Assembly: GCA_947034885.2 (NCBI GenBank)
Contig: OX344749.2
Coordinates: forward strand, 23,327,501-23,391,500
Origin: Thuidium tamariscinum
Lineage: Eukaryota > Streptophyta > Bryopsida > Hypnales > Thuidiaceae
DNA: 64,000 bases
Reading direction: 5' to 3'
Position numbers and translations under genes: made by a program
Notes under the pieces: generated by a model
Told to the model about the DNA's origin: nothing
What the model saw: the letters and a program-made list of their open reading frames with translations, nothing else
Databases searched by the model: none
Part shown: one piece after another, positions 1 through 12,938 of the stretch
Layout: the number at the start of each line of letters is the position of its first letter
Position numbering within the stretch: the first letter of the stretch is position 1

Positions 1-192
1 CTCCGTCCCGTCGGGAGTCTTGAGCGTCACCGTGTACGTCGCCATGCAGGTGACGCGGCCCTTGAGGCAGCGGCGCGACTGCAAACCGAAAGCCTTGGCG
101 ACCGACACCGAGGAAGACTTCACGGGGGTGCCCACTCTCAAAGAAGCCACGGTGGGCACAATGTTCGTGGTGGTCATCGCGGCGGCGGCCAT
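1..192 (-). CDS. Plastid [2Fe-2S] ferredoxin precursor, 5' end only
   Basis: Reading leftward from the ATG at 192, 64 codons are open and run off the window start. Residues 1-49 are rich in Ala, Thr, Ser, Val and Arg with almost no acidic residues, as in a chloroplast transit peptide. They are followed by ATYTVTLKTPDGTE (residues 51-64), the conserved first strand of plant-type photosynthetic ferredoxins, which pass electrons from photosystem I to FNR and other stromal enzymes. The four iron-sulfur cysteines lie outside the window and cannot be checked. The start is the first ATG of the frame; a second Met at residue 6 is an alternative. No intron occurs within the visible part. Family identity is confident; leaf-type versus root-type cannot be told. 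Confidence 0.9.
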   Translation of the reverse strand, partial: MAAAAMTTTNIVPTVASLRVGTPVKSSSVSVAKAFGLQSRRCLKGRVTCMATYTVTLKTPDGTE

Positions 193-530
193 GGCTGCAA
201 ATCAAAATGTGGGTTGCAAGCCAAACGACAGGAGAAGAAAAGGCGAGCGTGTGGCGCACGAGAGTGAGAAGAGAATCTGCGTTGTGAGGAATTGTTGGAT
301 GAGGGGCTATGGTGGGAGTGGAATAAAAGAGCTGCGAGGACGGTGAACTCCAGCGAGAGAAGGGTGTAGAATGTAGAGGAGGAGTGGGCCAATGGAACCG
401 GGAGTTGCCTTATCCACATATCGTCTGTTTGCGACGTCCTGTGCCGCTCACACTCCCGGACCAACTCTTCCTTCGCAAGGGACAGTTTGCAAGGGACAGG
501 TGCCCCTCCGTGTTTTCGGTCGTCCAAAAC
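193..530 (-). promoter_or_regulatory. Ferredoxin 5' leader and proximal promoter
   Basis: This stretch lies directly upstream of the ferredoxin ATG. Its base composition is less AT-rich than the DNA beyond about 530, so it probably holds the 5' untranslated region and core promoter. No TATA box or known light-responsive element was identified with confidence. Confidence 0.35.
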
Positions 531-3500
531 AAAAATTCTTCAAATTTCTTTTTAAAAAATTTAGCAGAGGATTAAGAGGGGTCCAAGGATTTGGATTTAC
601 CCTACCCAAGGGGTCAGATTAAGCAAAAGTGGCACATGTTATCTTGTGATTGGTTTACGGTGATGTAGATCCTTAATCCTAAATGTAAGCTCGTCGCTAT
701 AGGAACTAGCAAGTAATGAGTAGTAGCGACTTCAATGCAGACCCTCAACTTCAAATAGTAAAATGATATCACAAGTTGGCTCACAAAGCAGCCTTGAGAT
801 GAAATTTATTAAATGGGCAGTGTAGGTCTCATGCCATCTTTAGAGAATTTTTGGGTCCCTATAATTATTGGTTCAGTGAATGAGTGTAATTTTTGCTTAG
901 AGTCATGGTGCAAGACTTCTAGTCTATTAGGAAAAAAAAAGAATGAATGGAAAACAACTCTTCTCCATTCAATAGATTGTTCAAATATCATTCATCAACT
1001 AGAATTTAGCATCGGTGTCGTTCAAGGGTTAAGCGCTCCAACGGCATTTTCTAGATGATGAATTGAAGGCTTCCAAGTGCTATCTAAACACTCCAACTAA
1101 CTTCCCATTCATGCACGTGTGATGTTTGAATCTTGAAAAGACTTACTAACCAATTTCATAAAATAGTTGTAACTCATATTTCTATACAAAGATACAAATA
1201 TAAATGTGCAAAAATTCTAGAAAGGTTGAGGGGTTAAGGTATTAATTCTTGAAGTCTGAGTGTCTTTTTTTCATCAAAAAATACTCAAAATCGCCATTTC
1301 TATTGTGAAAAGCAATTTCTTTTTCTTTTTTGAATTCTCATATTTAATTATAGGATCTAGCACAAGCCTATAATAGAAATGTGTAGAAGAAGCTTGCAAA
1401 ACTTTGACCACATAAATTGCAATATATTTGCATTTAAAGTAAAGAAAACAAGTTGTTTTGTACCTTATTCAACAAGTTTTGTAGGCTTTGAACCTTTTTA
1501 ACTTAAAATTTTTATACTTCTGTATTTTATTTTATTTATATTAAAAATTTGAATTGAGAGTCACAGGAAAAAATTTAAAGTACAACAATCTAATTTTTCA
1601 TTTCTAAAAAAGGATTTTATATAGAAGTATCTAGGTCTAAGATAGAAGGAAAAATTAATAGTTAATAGTTTTAAGATGGATTCAAAGTACACCAATTCCA
1701 ATTGTAAGATAGTTTTAGCAAGCAATGTCAACTATGTGGAGTTTTTCTTTTTAAATTCTCAAATTGGGACCAAAAATGATTCCTATAAGTTTTTCTATTA
1801 GGGTAATGCAATGCTTAACCTATAAACTAAAAAAGTTCCATAACTTTCACATCATTAAACTTTTAGCAAGTTTGGCTTCAATTTTTGTAGTTATATCCTC
1901 TATTAATCATGATTTTTTTATAGTGATTTTTTTTCTTTTTCTTCTCTTTTAATCTACCTATTCAATCCAAGTCAGCTTTGATTAAGGTGGAAGGATGGTC
2001 TATCTTGTGGGAAGGTCAAATTTGGCATGAATTAAGGTTTGGGGGGGGGGGAGGGAGGGCAAAAAGGGAAAAATGTCATCTTGGAATTGATATAGAGTGA
2101 CATGAATCCTTGCAGGTTGCACTACATATGGAGTGTTTGTTGGTGCCATGCAACCAAGCCCCTATAACATGGGGGCTATGTAGGTCAGTTTTGTGAATAT
2201 TGATAGGACTATGTGACCTAAATTTCTAAATTCTTCTTATTTCATATATTCTGTACTTCATCTAAATTTTTTTACACTTATTTTGTGTATCCTAATTTCA
2301 TTATGAATTTGAAAAAATTTGTACAAACTATATACCCCAAACCTTCTATTTCCCCCCAAATCCTTAACCATGAACTTTTTCTTGAAAAAAACAAGCCTTT
2401 AGCTTATTTGCTCACCTACAAGGCTACAACAAAATCCTAAACCTTAAAACTTAGTGAATGTTGAAGCCTTGAATTGCAAGTGCTATCATCTAAGGTGTAT
2501 ATTGCCATCTACCTTCTAATCCACTACAATTTCATTCTTCATCCTTCAACCACTAAATTCTATATCCTAATTACTTATGTATATTCACTATATGATTTAG
2601 GTGTCGAATCATTGGATCCGCTAGCCTTAGAACCTATTTACAAAACTTTACTAGAAATACACCCAATTTACCACATAGCAAAATCACTTCTAAAAATTCT
2701 AGATTATTTTAGAAATGCTATTGTAGATATAAAAATAAAAATAAACAACATTATTATCCCCTTTATATCCTTCATTATTTATAAATACCCTAAATACATT
2801 TTGATGATCCTAATTTACTTTCAAGCCACGCCTAGAAATTAGGACCAAGGTAATTACAACACCATTTCATTTTATTGCATGTCTCCAAAGAAAAATATGG
2901 AAGTGCACCTCCAAGCATGAACCTCTCAAGACTTGACATAGAAATTCATTATCAACACTTCTGTATTGAATTTGTTTATCACGTAAGGTACAAAGTAATG
3001 AATATTCTTGAATGATTTATTCTTCAAAGACATAACGATTTTCTCAAGGGAATGTATAGGAATATTTTCAACCTTTAGCAATGTATGAAATTGTTAAATT
3101 GTGACTAAATCTTCAGAGAGAATTTCTCTAGTTTAGAATGATGAATGGATATTTGGATGAAAAAATGCACTGTCATTTACATTGTAGGTGATTCATCTAT
3201 ATCTATGGATGTATATATCTACATGACTCTCTTGAAGATCAATTTTTGTTTTGTCAAAAATAAAAATAAATTTTTTTCTATAAAGTTAATTATCATTTTC
3301 TTCTTATTTCTATCAGTAGGAAGGATTTGAAACCATCAATGGGCTTTGAGTTTTCTTGTTTATTTTAGTATTAATTGAAGTGAGTATGAGGTTGTCTACA
3401 TCCTCATTAGTACCACCATGTAGGACCACTTAAAGTTGACATTGGCCACTTGGCCGATAGGAATTTGTGGGGTGCATGTACTAGCCATCTACTATGCTTA

Positions 3501-6393
3501 AGTGTGAAAATCATGAAAATGGATTGGGAAAAAAAGGTGAGATCACGGAGATGGATTGGATAATCATGACAAGTATTTGAGTTCATTCTACAAATCTTGA
3601 CCTAATTAATGAGTTGAGAAGGCTCTTTTCTATCCAAATTTTTGTAAGGTAAAAGCATCGATAATTGATCAAAATAAGCAATTCTTGACATGATTTAGAT
3701 AGTGCGAGGTGAAGCAAATATTTTTAGAGGTGCATTGACATAAATGATGGGGATTGAAGTTCTTTTGGTAATCTTATTGCTTGAATTTAAATTACTATGG
3801 ATTTGGTAGGCAAAGAGTTTGTGGGACCTGTAGCCAATGTCTAGACTTTTCCAATTCTGATCATCTAAGAACTACTTTCCTACTCATTGCTTCCTACTTT
3901 CTTGCTCACTTATGTATCATTAACTTATTGGTCCAAACCTTAAAAAAGTACATAAACACACATTTATTTCCAATGAGAAAATCGAAACTTGTTCCAACCT
4001 TGATTGAAAATAGGGCCCATTATTGATTGTAAAATGGGGGGGAGGAATTAGGTGCCTTTACCTTATTATAAAGTAGCCCTTTCTTGAAATCAACTTTTTC
4101 CTAATGATGAATTGATTCAAAACCTTGTACAAAATTTATGGAGCAATGAATAAACATGCTAGTTACACCTTTGAAGGATAGACCACAAGTGTGTTTTTTC
4201 AACAAAATTAGATGTACTTCAACCTTTTCTTAAAGCTTAAACTAAAATTTCATGAAAACATTCATAATTTATTTATAGAACCCTATGATTTTCACGTTTG
4301 CTAGTATGTGAGTATAGAAAGTGTGAGCCTATAAGCCTAAAGTTCTATACACCTATAGTATAGGTGTTTATATTATACACACCTTGATGGTAATAGTGTA
4401 TCTATGTTCTAAACACATATATTATAGGTGTTTATATTATAGACACCTTGATGGTAATAGTGTATTTATGTTCTAAACACCTATATTATAGATGTTTATG
4501 TTATAAACACCTTCAATGAGTGTAGGATACTTACTTATACTTAGGCTCAAGGTTCATAGGCTCACACTTCTATGCTTACATACAAGCGTCGTTGACCATA
4601 AGTTGATGATATATAGGAACTCTTGGCATCACTTACTTCACCTCTAGGGACATTGTGTGGAATACAAAATGAAAATACTCAAAATTTACATCAATCTTAC
4701 AAGTAGCACTACAAGAATAAGGAGGAAGGTAAGACCAATTTATAATCAAAAATCACAAACTAGAAGGTTTGGTATATAAAAGGAAAAAATTGTGTCCAAG
4801 ATATACTTTAGTATATGACAACGGAGCCGGTTTAAAACCCTAATCCAATGGTAGATAATAGAAAACTTTAGTACCTTGCTACATCTTGGAAATGAAAGGG
4901 ATTTTTGAAATTTATATGAAATGAGATGCTTATTTATTCTGTATTCAATCAACTTAAAAGGCAAATTTTCAAGAATGTGATGATTAATTAGCATTGTAAA
5001 CTTGAAATATATTAATTGTATGCTATCAACTTATCAACTTGACTTGTTAGTGATTGATGACTTAAAAGACAAATTTTAAATAATGAAATGACCAATTAGC
5101 ATTGCAAATTTGCAACATACTATATTTATTGTATGCAACCAACTTAATCATTTAGCATTACAAACTACAAACAACATTCTAAGTAATTTTCTACTAAAGG
5201 GTTGTGTTAAAATTTTCCATAATTGGAGTAGTGTAGATTCGAGTTTATTTTCCCTCCCCCTACTTGAAAGGAGTTTTAAGTATGTACTAATTTTTGTTAA
5301 AGTAATCTTTATATGAGCTCTTAAAGGCTAATTAATCCCTGAATATTCAAACTAAAAATAAAAAGACTATAGTTTAAAATCTTTAAAAATTCACTAAAAT
5401 ATTTAAATAATTGATTATTATAAAGTACTATTTCTTCTTCTCACTAATATATTATATGGTTTTTTGAATCTCATCAATGAATAGTACTTGGATGAAGTGT
5501 ATTTTCAACCATTAATCATCTAATGGGTTGAATTAATCATCATACAAGTTGAGTATATATAGTTTAAAGTGAGAATGTTGAATTTTCTCAAAAACTATCA
5601 ATTGTTTTTTTTAAAAATTTTAAAGTATACAAACAATCTATGATGAACAAGAAAGTCTTCAAAATGAACAAGAAAGTCTTCAAATAAATATAATTTTGTT
5701 AAATAAATGAAAAATATAACCAAATTGATGAAAAATTTTGAATTCTAAAAAAAAATGGAGTGTTGAAATCTTGGTTGGCTTAACAATAATTCATTTTTCC
5801 ATCTATGTATTGAAACCTTCTAAAGTGTGTTGTAAACTATAGTTTTTCAAAGATCAAGGTAGGAATATATTAATTAATCTCAAAAAAGATTAAGAAAAGT
5901 TTTAAAGAATGTAATTACTAAGTTTTCGAGGCCAAAAAATTGTAGCTTGATTAGAATTCAAATGAAAAAAAATTCTTTAATTAAAGGTCTAAAAGTTTCT
6001 TTCCATTTCAACAAAATTGAATAACAACATAATACAGTATCACAAAGGATTGACAAACCAACCTAGTCATCTTAGTGAAGGACAATCTTGATATTTTCAA
6101 CATATTTAGATGCACTTCATCCATTTCATAATAGCTTCTATATTAAACTATGGTAAACATTCATCATCCACTAAGTGAATGATAGTTCTTTTAGGAATTA
6201 AAATTGGCAATGTTATATGTTTGAAAAAATTCTTTTGTTATGTCTAATAAAAACTAAGATAGAAACACCCAAAAGTGTCCTCCTTCCCATTCTTGTACCC
6301 TAAACTACCACTAAATATGTCCCTAGACTTTTGTTAATGTATCCTTTAAATGCTTAACTCTGATACCTTGACATATTTGAATGACACACAACA
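531..6393. other. AT-rich intergenic DNA without recognisable genes
   Basis: About 5.9 kb of strongly AT-rich sequence. Only short random-looking reading frames occur, with no conserved motif. It contains an 11-G run at 2041-2051, a palindromic element at 4294-4593 (listed separately), and homopolymer A and T tracts. No gene is seen. Confidence 0.6.
4294..4593. repeat. Small inverted-repeat element with internal tandem units
   Basis: The two ends are inverted copies of each other: 4294-4340 and 4546-4593 share AAGTGTGAGCCTAT and flanking bases. The core holds about two and a half tandem copies of a unit of roughly 75-80 bp, built on repeated short palindromes of the type TATTATAGGTGTTTATATTATA. 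The arrangement suggests a non-autonomous inverted-repeat element with internal amplification. No target duplication was found. Confidence 0.5.
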
Positions 6394-7346
6394 TTAACCC
6401 CTAAAGCCCTGAACAACGTTTTTTGAGATTATAAATTTTTGGGGCAGCTCACTACGAATGGAGTTTTTATTTTTTTTCATTGAAATTTTGATACAATGTG
6501 TGCCCGAAGAATCGCTTTAAGGACCGACAATTTTCATAACTTTTGACTTCACAGTTAAAAAGTTATGGTAGGATATGTTGTTTTCTTTACTCGGTGGGCA
6601 GCCTGGGCAGCTGAAAAAACTTCTTCATAAAAACTGTTTTTTAAGAAGTGAAATTTCAAATTGGTTCTTCAGATTTATACAGACACGGGAAGCTTTGAAT
6701 CAATCCATTCCGATCAATGAGTCAAAAGTTATGAAGATTTTGAGTTTGGGGTAGTTTGCGGCCAGTTACAAAATCTCTACAATACAAAAAAAGTTTGAAA
6801 TTCTTCATTTAATTCAATTTTTCATATTTTTGGAAAAAAATAAAAACAAAAGGTGTATATTGTTTATTACAATATTTTAACCATTGGGATTGAAAATTTT
6901 CAATTCCATGAATAAAAATGTTCACAATTTAGTATTTTGGCTCATTTTTTACTTCTTTCTATTTACTTATTTTTTCCTATATGTTGTACAATTCCAAATG
7001 GTTTGAATTTTTTTGAGGATGTAGCCAACTTGCATTGAAGTATGAATTCAAATAGTAACCACCATTTTGAATTTTTTTTCACACAAATGTGACCTTGTGA
7101 AGTGCAGCTGCCCGGATTTTTGCAGGGATAAAAAAACAATTTTTGTCAATTCAAATGCTTATATCTTGCAATCTATACGGTGGAAATTTCTGAAATTTTT
7201 TCCACTTGTTTACAAACCACCTTACTACAAGATCCTACAGTTACATGAGTCAAATTGTGTTTTAAGAAAAAAATTGCCTTTGTATTAGAAATGGCAATTT
7301 TAGAGCATTTTTGGTGAAAACATAGTCAAAAACCTTTAGGGGTTAA
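6394..7346 (+). mobile_element. TTAA-flanked non-autonomous DNA element, copy 1
   Basis: A 953-bp element that begins TTAACCCCTAAAG (6394) and ends CTTTAGGGGTTAA (7346). The 9-bp ends are perfect inverted repeats flanked by the same TTAA. The interior is AT-rich and non-coding. It is collinear with the copies at 41761-47932, 53864-54113 and 22944-24189, and inverted relative to 7699-8629 and 54806-62298. A TTAA target followed by C-rich ends resembles piggyBac-type or Kolobok-type elements, but no transposase is present, so the superfamily is open. Confidence 0.8.
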
Positions 7347-7434
7347 ATATTGATTCATTGACTATTGATTTGTTCAAATTTTAGTTTAGGATTTAGAATC
7401 CACCTATTTGAAAATTTCAATGGTCTAGGAAGTT

Positions 7435-7698
7435 GGTGCTTTGAAAATCATAGACACCAATGTGCTTTATGTCATTGTTACAACTAAAATCAAAATATAA
7501 GTAAGTTTTTAAGTTTTTAGAATAAAAAATAACTCAAAAATCCATAACTTTCCCACCATAGGTTGGAATGCCATGAAACAAAGCCCATGCACCCCTCCTT
7601 GTCAAGAGCTTTTTGGCTATACCAAGAATGCCATTGGAGGACGTATGGTTCAAGAGATCTAAGTATGACAAACAAACAAACAAAATGAACAATGTATC
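7435..7698 (+). repeat. Dispersed ~200-260 bp repeat 'R', copy split by a TTAA element
   Basis: This segment, including GGTTGGAATGCCATGAAACA near 7562, recurs at 48785-49045, 49040-49235 and 49236-49390, and its 3' part at 49800-49960. Here the repeat is interrupted by the TTAA element at 7699-8629 and resumes as GGTATAGATT just after 8629. Confidence 0.65.
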
Positions 7699-8629
7699 TT
7701 AACCCCTAAAGGACTGAGGCATTTTCTGGCTTGAAAACCACTCAAAACTGCCATCTTTGCTACTTCCTCCCAAAAAAACAAAAAGAACAATTTTATTAGA
7801 ATCTAACCATAGGATCTTGTAAATTACTTGTCTGAGATCATATGGTAAAAATTTCATGAAGTTTGGCCGTACCGATTGGAAGATATTAGCATTCAAAGTT
7901 GGAAAAAAAAGTTTTTTTGAACTCTGACTTGCAATTTCAGATGACTTTGATTGCCATTTGTTTTATTTTTTTGCACTATGGACCATGAAGTTAAAATTTA
8001 TTATGTTGAACATTTGAGTTGGGAATTAGGGAAAAAAATTTCAAAAAACTACTACTTGATTTTCATTCATTAAAAAATTGTTAAGTAGAAGTAGGTCCAA
8101 GATTGAACAAAACACTAAGTTGTTAATAACTTTAAGATGGAATTGAAAAACCATGATCCCAACGGTGAGCTTGTTCTTGCAAACATCCTAAACCCTATCA
8201 AAAAAGAAAATTTGAAAAATTTGAAAAATTGCATTCAAAAATGAATTCTGTAAGTTATTTTTTGAAGAAGGTGCTTAGATTGCCCGAAATTCAAGATTGT
8301 CTGTAACTTTCTCATTATTAGTCCAAATAAAATGAAACAAAGCTTCAGATGTAGAACAAAACAAAATCTTCAAGAAAAAAAATAAAAAATAAAAAAATAA
8401 CTTTTTTTGTGGTTTTTTTTTTCTGCCCGGCGAACTGCTTTTTGGACATAGAATGGCATAACTTTTGCTTCCAAGCACCAATTGAAATAAAAATTATATT
8501 TTTGGAAAGCTAATCTGATTTCCTATCTTCAAAAAAAGTTTCAAAAAATAATATAAAAAATTCAAGTCACACAAGCCTGCCCCAAATTCCAAGTGTCCCC
8601 CGAGGGGACTTCAGTCCTTTAGGGGTTAA
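7699..8629 (-). mobile_element. TTAA-flanked non-autonomous DNA element, copy 2
   Basis: A 931-bp element with perfect 19-bp ends including the target: TTAACCCCTAAAGGACTGA at 7699-7717, and its reverse complement ending at 8629. The interior aligns in opposite orientation to copy 1; for example, the segment around TAGGATCTTGTA lies near its left end. It is inserted in repeat R, for which an unoccupied relative exists at 49930-49952 with a single TTAA. No coding capacity. Confidence 0.85.
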
Positions 8630-8636
8630 GGTATAG

Positions 8637-9493
8637 ATTACACACCTCATCCAAAAAATCTATATTTTTGTAATATTCATGATGTTCACTTGCTAATAGT
8701 ACAAAAACATAATTTTGAGGAAGAGGTGCCTCCATCTTCGCTGAATTGCTTACAGTGACGGTTTTGGGTGTTTCGACAGTGAGCTTCTGAAATATGATTT
8801 GGTAATGTCACCCTACTTTGAATTATTCTTTTGGTTCATATAACAGTTTCATCCACCCAAAATGGAGAATGGTTTGCAAAATATCCCATTCATTATTCTT
8901 TGCAGTTGCCACTGTTACAGAATATCCCCACAAATAAAAAGACATTTTTTCTTCATTCTTCTTTTCTTTTAGGGGGAGACGACAATTTTGTTCCAGTTCC
9001 AGTTTAAGTAATTAGCAGTCATGCTCCTGCAAAACTGAATAATTGGAGATGCAGAAGTTGGGCCATGCCTTAGTCTAAACTCTTTTGCTGAGGCTTTCAG
9101 GCATAATTTCTTGCTGAGGATGTGAGGAAGCACACACAGTAATTTGTTCCTCAAAGTACGGTAGCTCTTGGTGTCAATCCGAATGCACCCTTTATTACCC
9201 TCCTGAGATGCTTGGCAATATAATAATACGCACAATTAAAGAGCTTGACAATTCCAACCATGGACAGTACATCAAACATGTGCACATAGCAATACACATA
9301 CACTTCGAAGTATTACTAAGAACATCAAATTATTCTAAATGTCTACATTTCACTAAATTAAACCTTTTGTATACATTCATGGCAGTTTTCTTGGCGGATG
9401 AGAGCAGGCAGAATCCTGCATTATGCAATTCTTCAGGACAAAGACATGAAATCGATACCTTTGATACATTCACTATATCCATGCGTCACGAGC
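8637..9493. other. Intergenic DNA and likely 3' region of the EF-hand gene
   Basis: This runs from the TTAA element to the stop codon of the minus-strand EF-hand gene. Composition rises toward the gene, so 3' untranslated sequence is likely within the last few hundred bases. No other coding signal is seen. Confidence 0.4.
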
Positions 9494-10996
9494 TCAGTCT
9501 ACTGGAACTTCCACATCCATTTTCAGGTCTGCCTTGCCCAAAACCTGGCAATATCAAACCAAAGCGTAAGCAGCCATATCAATTTCAAGTTTCCAGTGAT
9601 CACCATCCAAGTTTCCAGTGATAACCCCACAGAAGCACCTTGATCATCGTTACAGCGCATGAAGTCCTAGCAAAGGGTTACAAATGATCAAAAACAAAGT
9701 CATGCAAAAGACTAGGGTAGAGATAGACCTCCTTGAAATCTTGTAATGTCAGAGCTGAATCAACCGTGTAGCCTGACTGTTTAAGAGCCCGACTCAAAAT
9801 CGACTGCCAGGAAAAAACATCCTCTGTTAGAGAGAACATGGAAACCTATCCAAACGTTTTTTCCACATTACAACCCCATTTTAGGCCACGCTATAAACTC
9901 GTATCAAGACATAACAAAATATGTTTAAAATCTCGCACCTGACGCTGCTGGTCCGTCAGAAAATTCCCTGATAGATCCCTTAGAACTTGCAACATATCGC
10001 TACTATTTACTTTGCCATCGCCGTCCGTGTCATAAACATTGAAAATAACTGCAAGAATATTGCACCCTCGTCAAAAAAGATTAGAGTCATTTAGAAATCG
10101 AAACATATAAATAAATTCTCTGAAAACCAATTAACAACCGATCAATAACATTGCGTCGTCGAATTTCACAAACCGATTTGAAGAAACTCAAAACTCATAG
10201 TTGCTGAATCCAAAGTTGGAACGGGGCTTATCATTAAAGACTGTAGATCACATGTGAGCGATTTCTCTTTAAGTTGGATGAAAGACTCACATTTCAACTT
10301 GTCGGCTTGCGCAGCACGTGCACTGAAGGCCGAGAGTAGGCCTAGAAACTCCTTGAAATTCAATCCTTCCAACATCTTTAACAGCCTCTGCAAGAAAAGG
10401 GAATTCATAAATAGAGTTATTCAGGGCAAAAAAACAAGAGAAAGTCCATCCTGGACAGAATATGTTTGAGAGAGATCATCACGTGGTTGATTTATAAATA
10501 ATTCATCCGCACCTGGCAAAGAGGATTGACGGCAAATTCAGGCACGCTCATAAATTCATCAGCAGAGATGAAACCCTTCCCAGTACGATCCAACTGACAG
10601 AACCGCTCATACAAGGCAATTATCTCCCGTTGAGAATCTGGCACCAAGAGAGCAATGTCAGGAGTCGGGATCATCCTAAAGTCTACAAAATTCATAAAGG
10701 GACATTCTTTTGTTTAATTTACTTCACATTTTGACCAACACATCCAATGTTCTTCACTAATTCTAGCGAGATTAAAGTTAGCGCAATCTGAATAATATCG
10801 TTCACAATGTCATCAATCGAAATCAGTCATCTTATAACCTTAGATCCTTGGTCCACTAGGTATTAATTTAGTGAAACATCATCCAAAGAAAGATAGAAAG
10901 CAAGCAAGAGTATGATTTAGACTTACAAGAGTTGCTGCAATGATTCTGAAGATCCTCCAAGTCGTACTGCGAGAGGAGGGACGACGAGTTTCCCAT
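9494..10996 (-). CDS. Calcineurin-B-like EF-hand protein (plant At3g18430 type)
   Basis: Six exons join to 175 residues: 10996-10927, 10637-10513, 10387-10291, 10048-9939, 9803-9729 and 9544-9494. All have GT/AG borders and phases agree throughout; the total of 528 bases includes TGA. The N-terminus MGNSSS is a good N-myristoylation signal, so membrane association is likely. EF-hand loops visible include DRTGKGFISADE and DTDGDGKVNSSD; the second ends in Asp rather than Glu. The C-terminus is KMDVEVPVD. Length, exon structure and motifs match the plant calcineurin-B-like EF-hand family, which resembles the calcineurin regulatory subunit although plants lack a canonical calcineurin A. It is a Ca2+ sensor by family; its partner is unknown. 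The exon 2 acceptor was chosen at 10637 because it gives family length; an upstream acceptor would add about 15 residues. Confidence 0.88.
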
Positions 10997-11010
10997 CTCT
11001 ACCTAACCCT

Positions 11011-11412
11011 GCAAAAACTCAGAGCTTCGAATCGGTAATCTTAATCGCAACCTACAGAACAAAACGTGCAAACGAACGACAGAGAAGAGATCAAAGAAGC
11101 GCAAAGGAAGATCAAAAGTGCAACACAGAAGCAATTTGATCACATTCTACAGAAAACTTCCACAACGCTCGTCTCCGCAGACAAAGCATCATTCTCTGTT
11201 CCCAACTAGGTTCCAATCCCTCATGATCATCATAATCTCAATAAAATTTTATTAAAAGTAATCATTCATTAAGATGTCCGGCAACCCAAGAGAATTCGCA
11301 CCATCCTCAAAGCCCCCAAAGCACGAAAACCCTACACCACCGCAATTGGCTCGAAAACTTTCACCACAACCATAACCCTAGAAAACGTCAACATAAAGAA
11401 AAGGAATCTCAC
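11011..11412 (-). other. Probable 5' UTR intron of the EF-hand gene
   Basis: On the minus strand a good acceptor (pyrimidine tract then TTTTTGCAG) ends about 15 bases before the ATG. A donor-like CAAGTG/GTGAGATTCC lies near 11412, so an intron of about 400 bp in the leader is likely. The region upstream, 11413-11680, would hold the first leader exon and promoter; GATAAAAAG near 11670 on the minus strand could serve as a TATA element. Confidence 0.5.
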
Positions 11413-12938
11413 CACTTGGGAGAGCAGTAGTAGAACTTTGCCGATTGAGCAGAAGCAGAGAATCTCAGCTTTCAGCATCTGTCTCCTTGGAGCATCGAGA
11501 AATTAAAGAAAGCAACACCGATCCTTGAAATGTTGGAAATCAGTGAAACTCTCGAACAAGATTCAAGGCTTTCAATAAACACAAAAGAAACCTCGGTCTC
11601 AATGATTGAAGGAGTTCAGTACAGTAGCCGAATTCGATCAATCGGGACAACTGCACTCAGCCCCTTTTTATCGGTACCAGATTGCACCATTTCGAAATAA
11701 ATGCTTTTTTTCGTCAGACAAAAGTAATCTTTTTTTTGCCACAAATTTTTCAATTCTCTTTTAGATATGGATGGAGTCACCAAATTTGGATGAAAAAGTG
11801 TATGAATATGATGAAAATGTGTTTACAAGTCTAGAAGATGGATGAATGTAGAAATACAATGCTTCACCAAATTTGAAGCAATTGCCGTCTTGGCACTTTC
11901 TCAAAAAGTAAAAAAAAAGGGTTGATTGTACTATTGATGACTATAGGATAGGCTTGTCATTTCCAGGTTGGATAATTCTTGGATAATTCTCTTACAAAGC
12001 TCATAACTAGTGATCCCAAAAGTGGTTTATGGAATTTAGTGCAAATGCTACCTTCACGACAGACATGCATCAATTTTGTCTACCTTGAGACTATCTTGAA
12101 AGTGAGTAGTATAAAAAAAATAGGAAGGAAAGGATTTTGCAAGTTGTGAAGATAATTGGGAGTACTATAACACAAAACTCTTAATTATGGGCCCTTTTTT
12201 ACAATGCACTAATAGTACAAGGATTTTTTATGTAGAAATTCAACTAATTTTAGCAAATTTAGGAATTGTTGCTCGTGATACCATAGTACCAAAAATTTTA
12301 ATTGAAGTAAAATTCCATTTTTGGCGAAAAACAATTACAATAATGCGTGCAAATGTACTAGTGATCTAAAACTACTATGACTCTTTGTGCATCTTCAAAA
12401 TCAATATGTATATATACAAAAAAATGATTTCACAAATTCCACCCAAAAACACTTTGACCCATCTTCACTTTTGTGTAGGGTATCTAAATGTTGCATTCTA
12501 CGTTGAGTTGGAACTTACCTTTCACTTGCTAATAAGGAAGTACAAAATTTTGGCCAATCTAATAATAATAACTAGGCATAGTAGTAGAAGTGGTAGTTAA
12601 TTGGGGGGGGGGGGGGGAGCACACTTCTAGTTAGTACCAAAATTCAATTTCTACATTAGAGTTTGTGAGCTCCATGTCACTCAAAAAACAATCATAGGAT
12701 GACAAGACATATTTTTTGACAAAAGTTATTTAATTGTATCAACTTTGACCTTTATATAGCTTGTAGATGGCCCATAACATTATTAACCAATACTAGTAGG
12801 AACCTTTTTCCAAATTGAAGGTGACCCAATTGAAGGTAGTTAACAAATCAATGGTGTACTCTAAATTAAAATGAAAGTAACTTTGTGGTTTTTCAAAGAA
12901 GAATATAACTCCCACTAGGGGGAAGGAATGATGGTTGT

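Noticed and set aside
20-346. Plus-strand 108-codon frame at the window start
   Set aside because: It is antisense to the ferredoxin transit peptide and leader, which has clear family identity on the minus strand.
2474-2842. 122-codon plus-strand frame in AT-rich DNA
   Set aside because: Its residues (Ile, Tyr, Leu, Asn, Lys) are what AT-rich DNA encodes by chance. There is no motif, and no gene-like composition or splice context.
7067-7288. A ~60-residue frame (KCSCPDFCRDKK...KPPYYKIL) that recurs at 47644-47756 and 53864-54055
   Set aside because: It recurs because the DNA is a repeated transposon end. Frames break in other copies and it lies within a terminal-repeat element, so peptide conservation simply follows DNA conservation.
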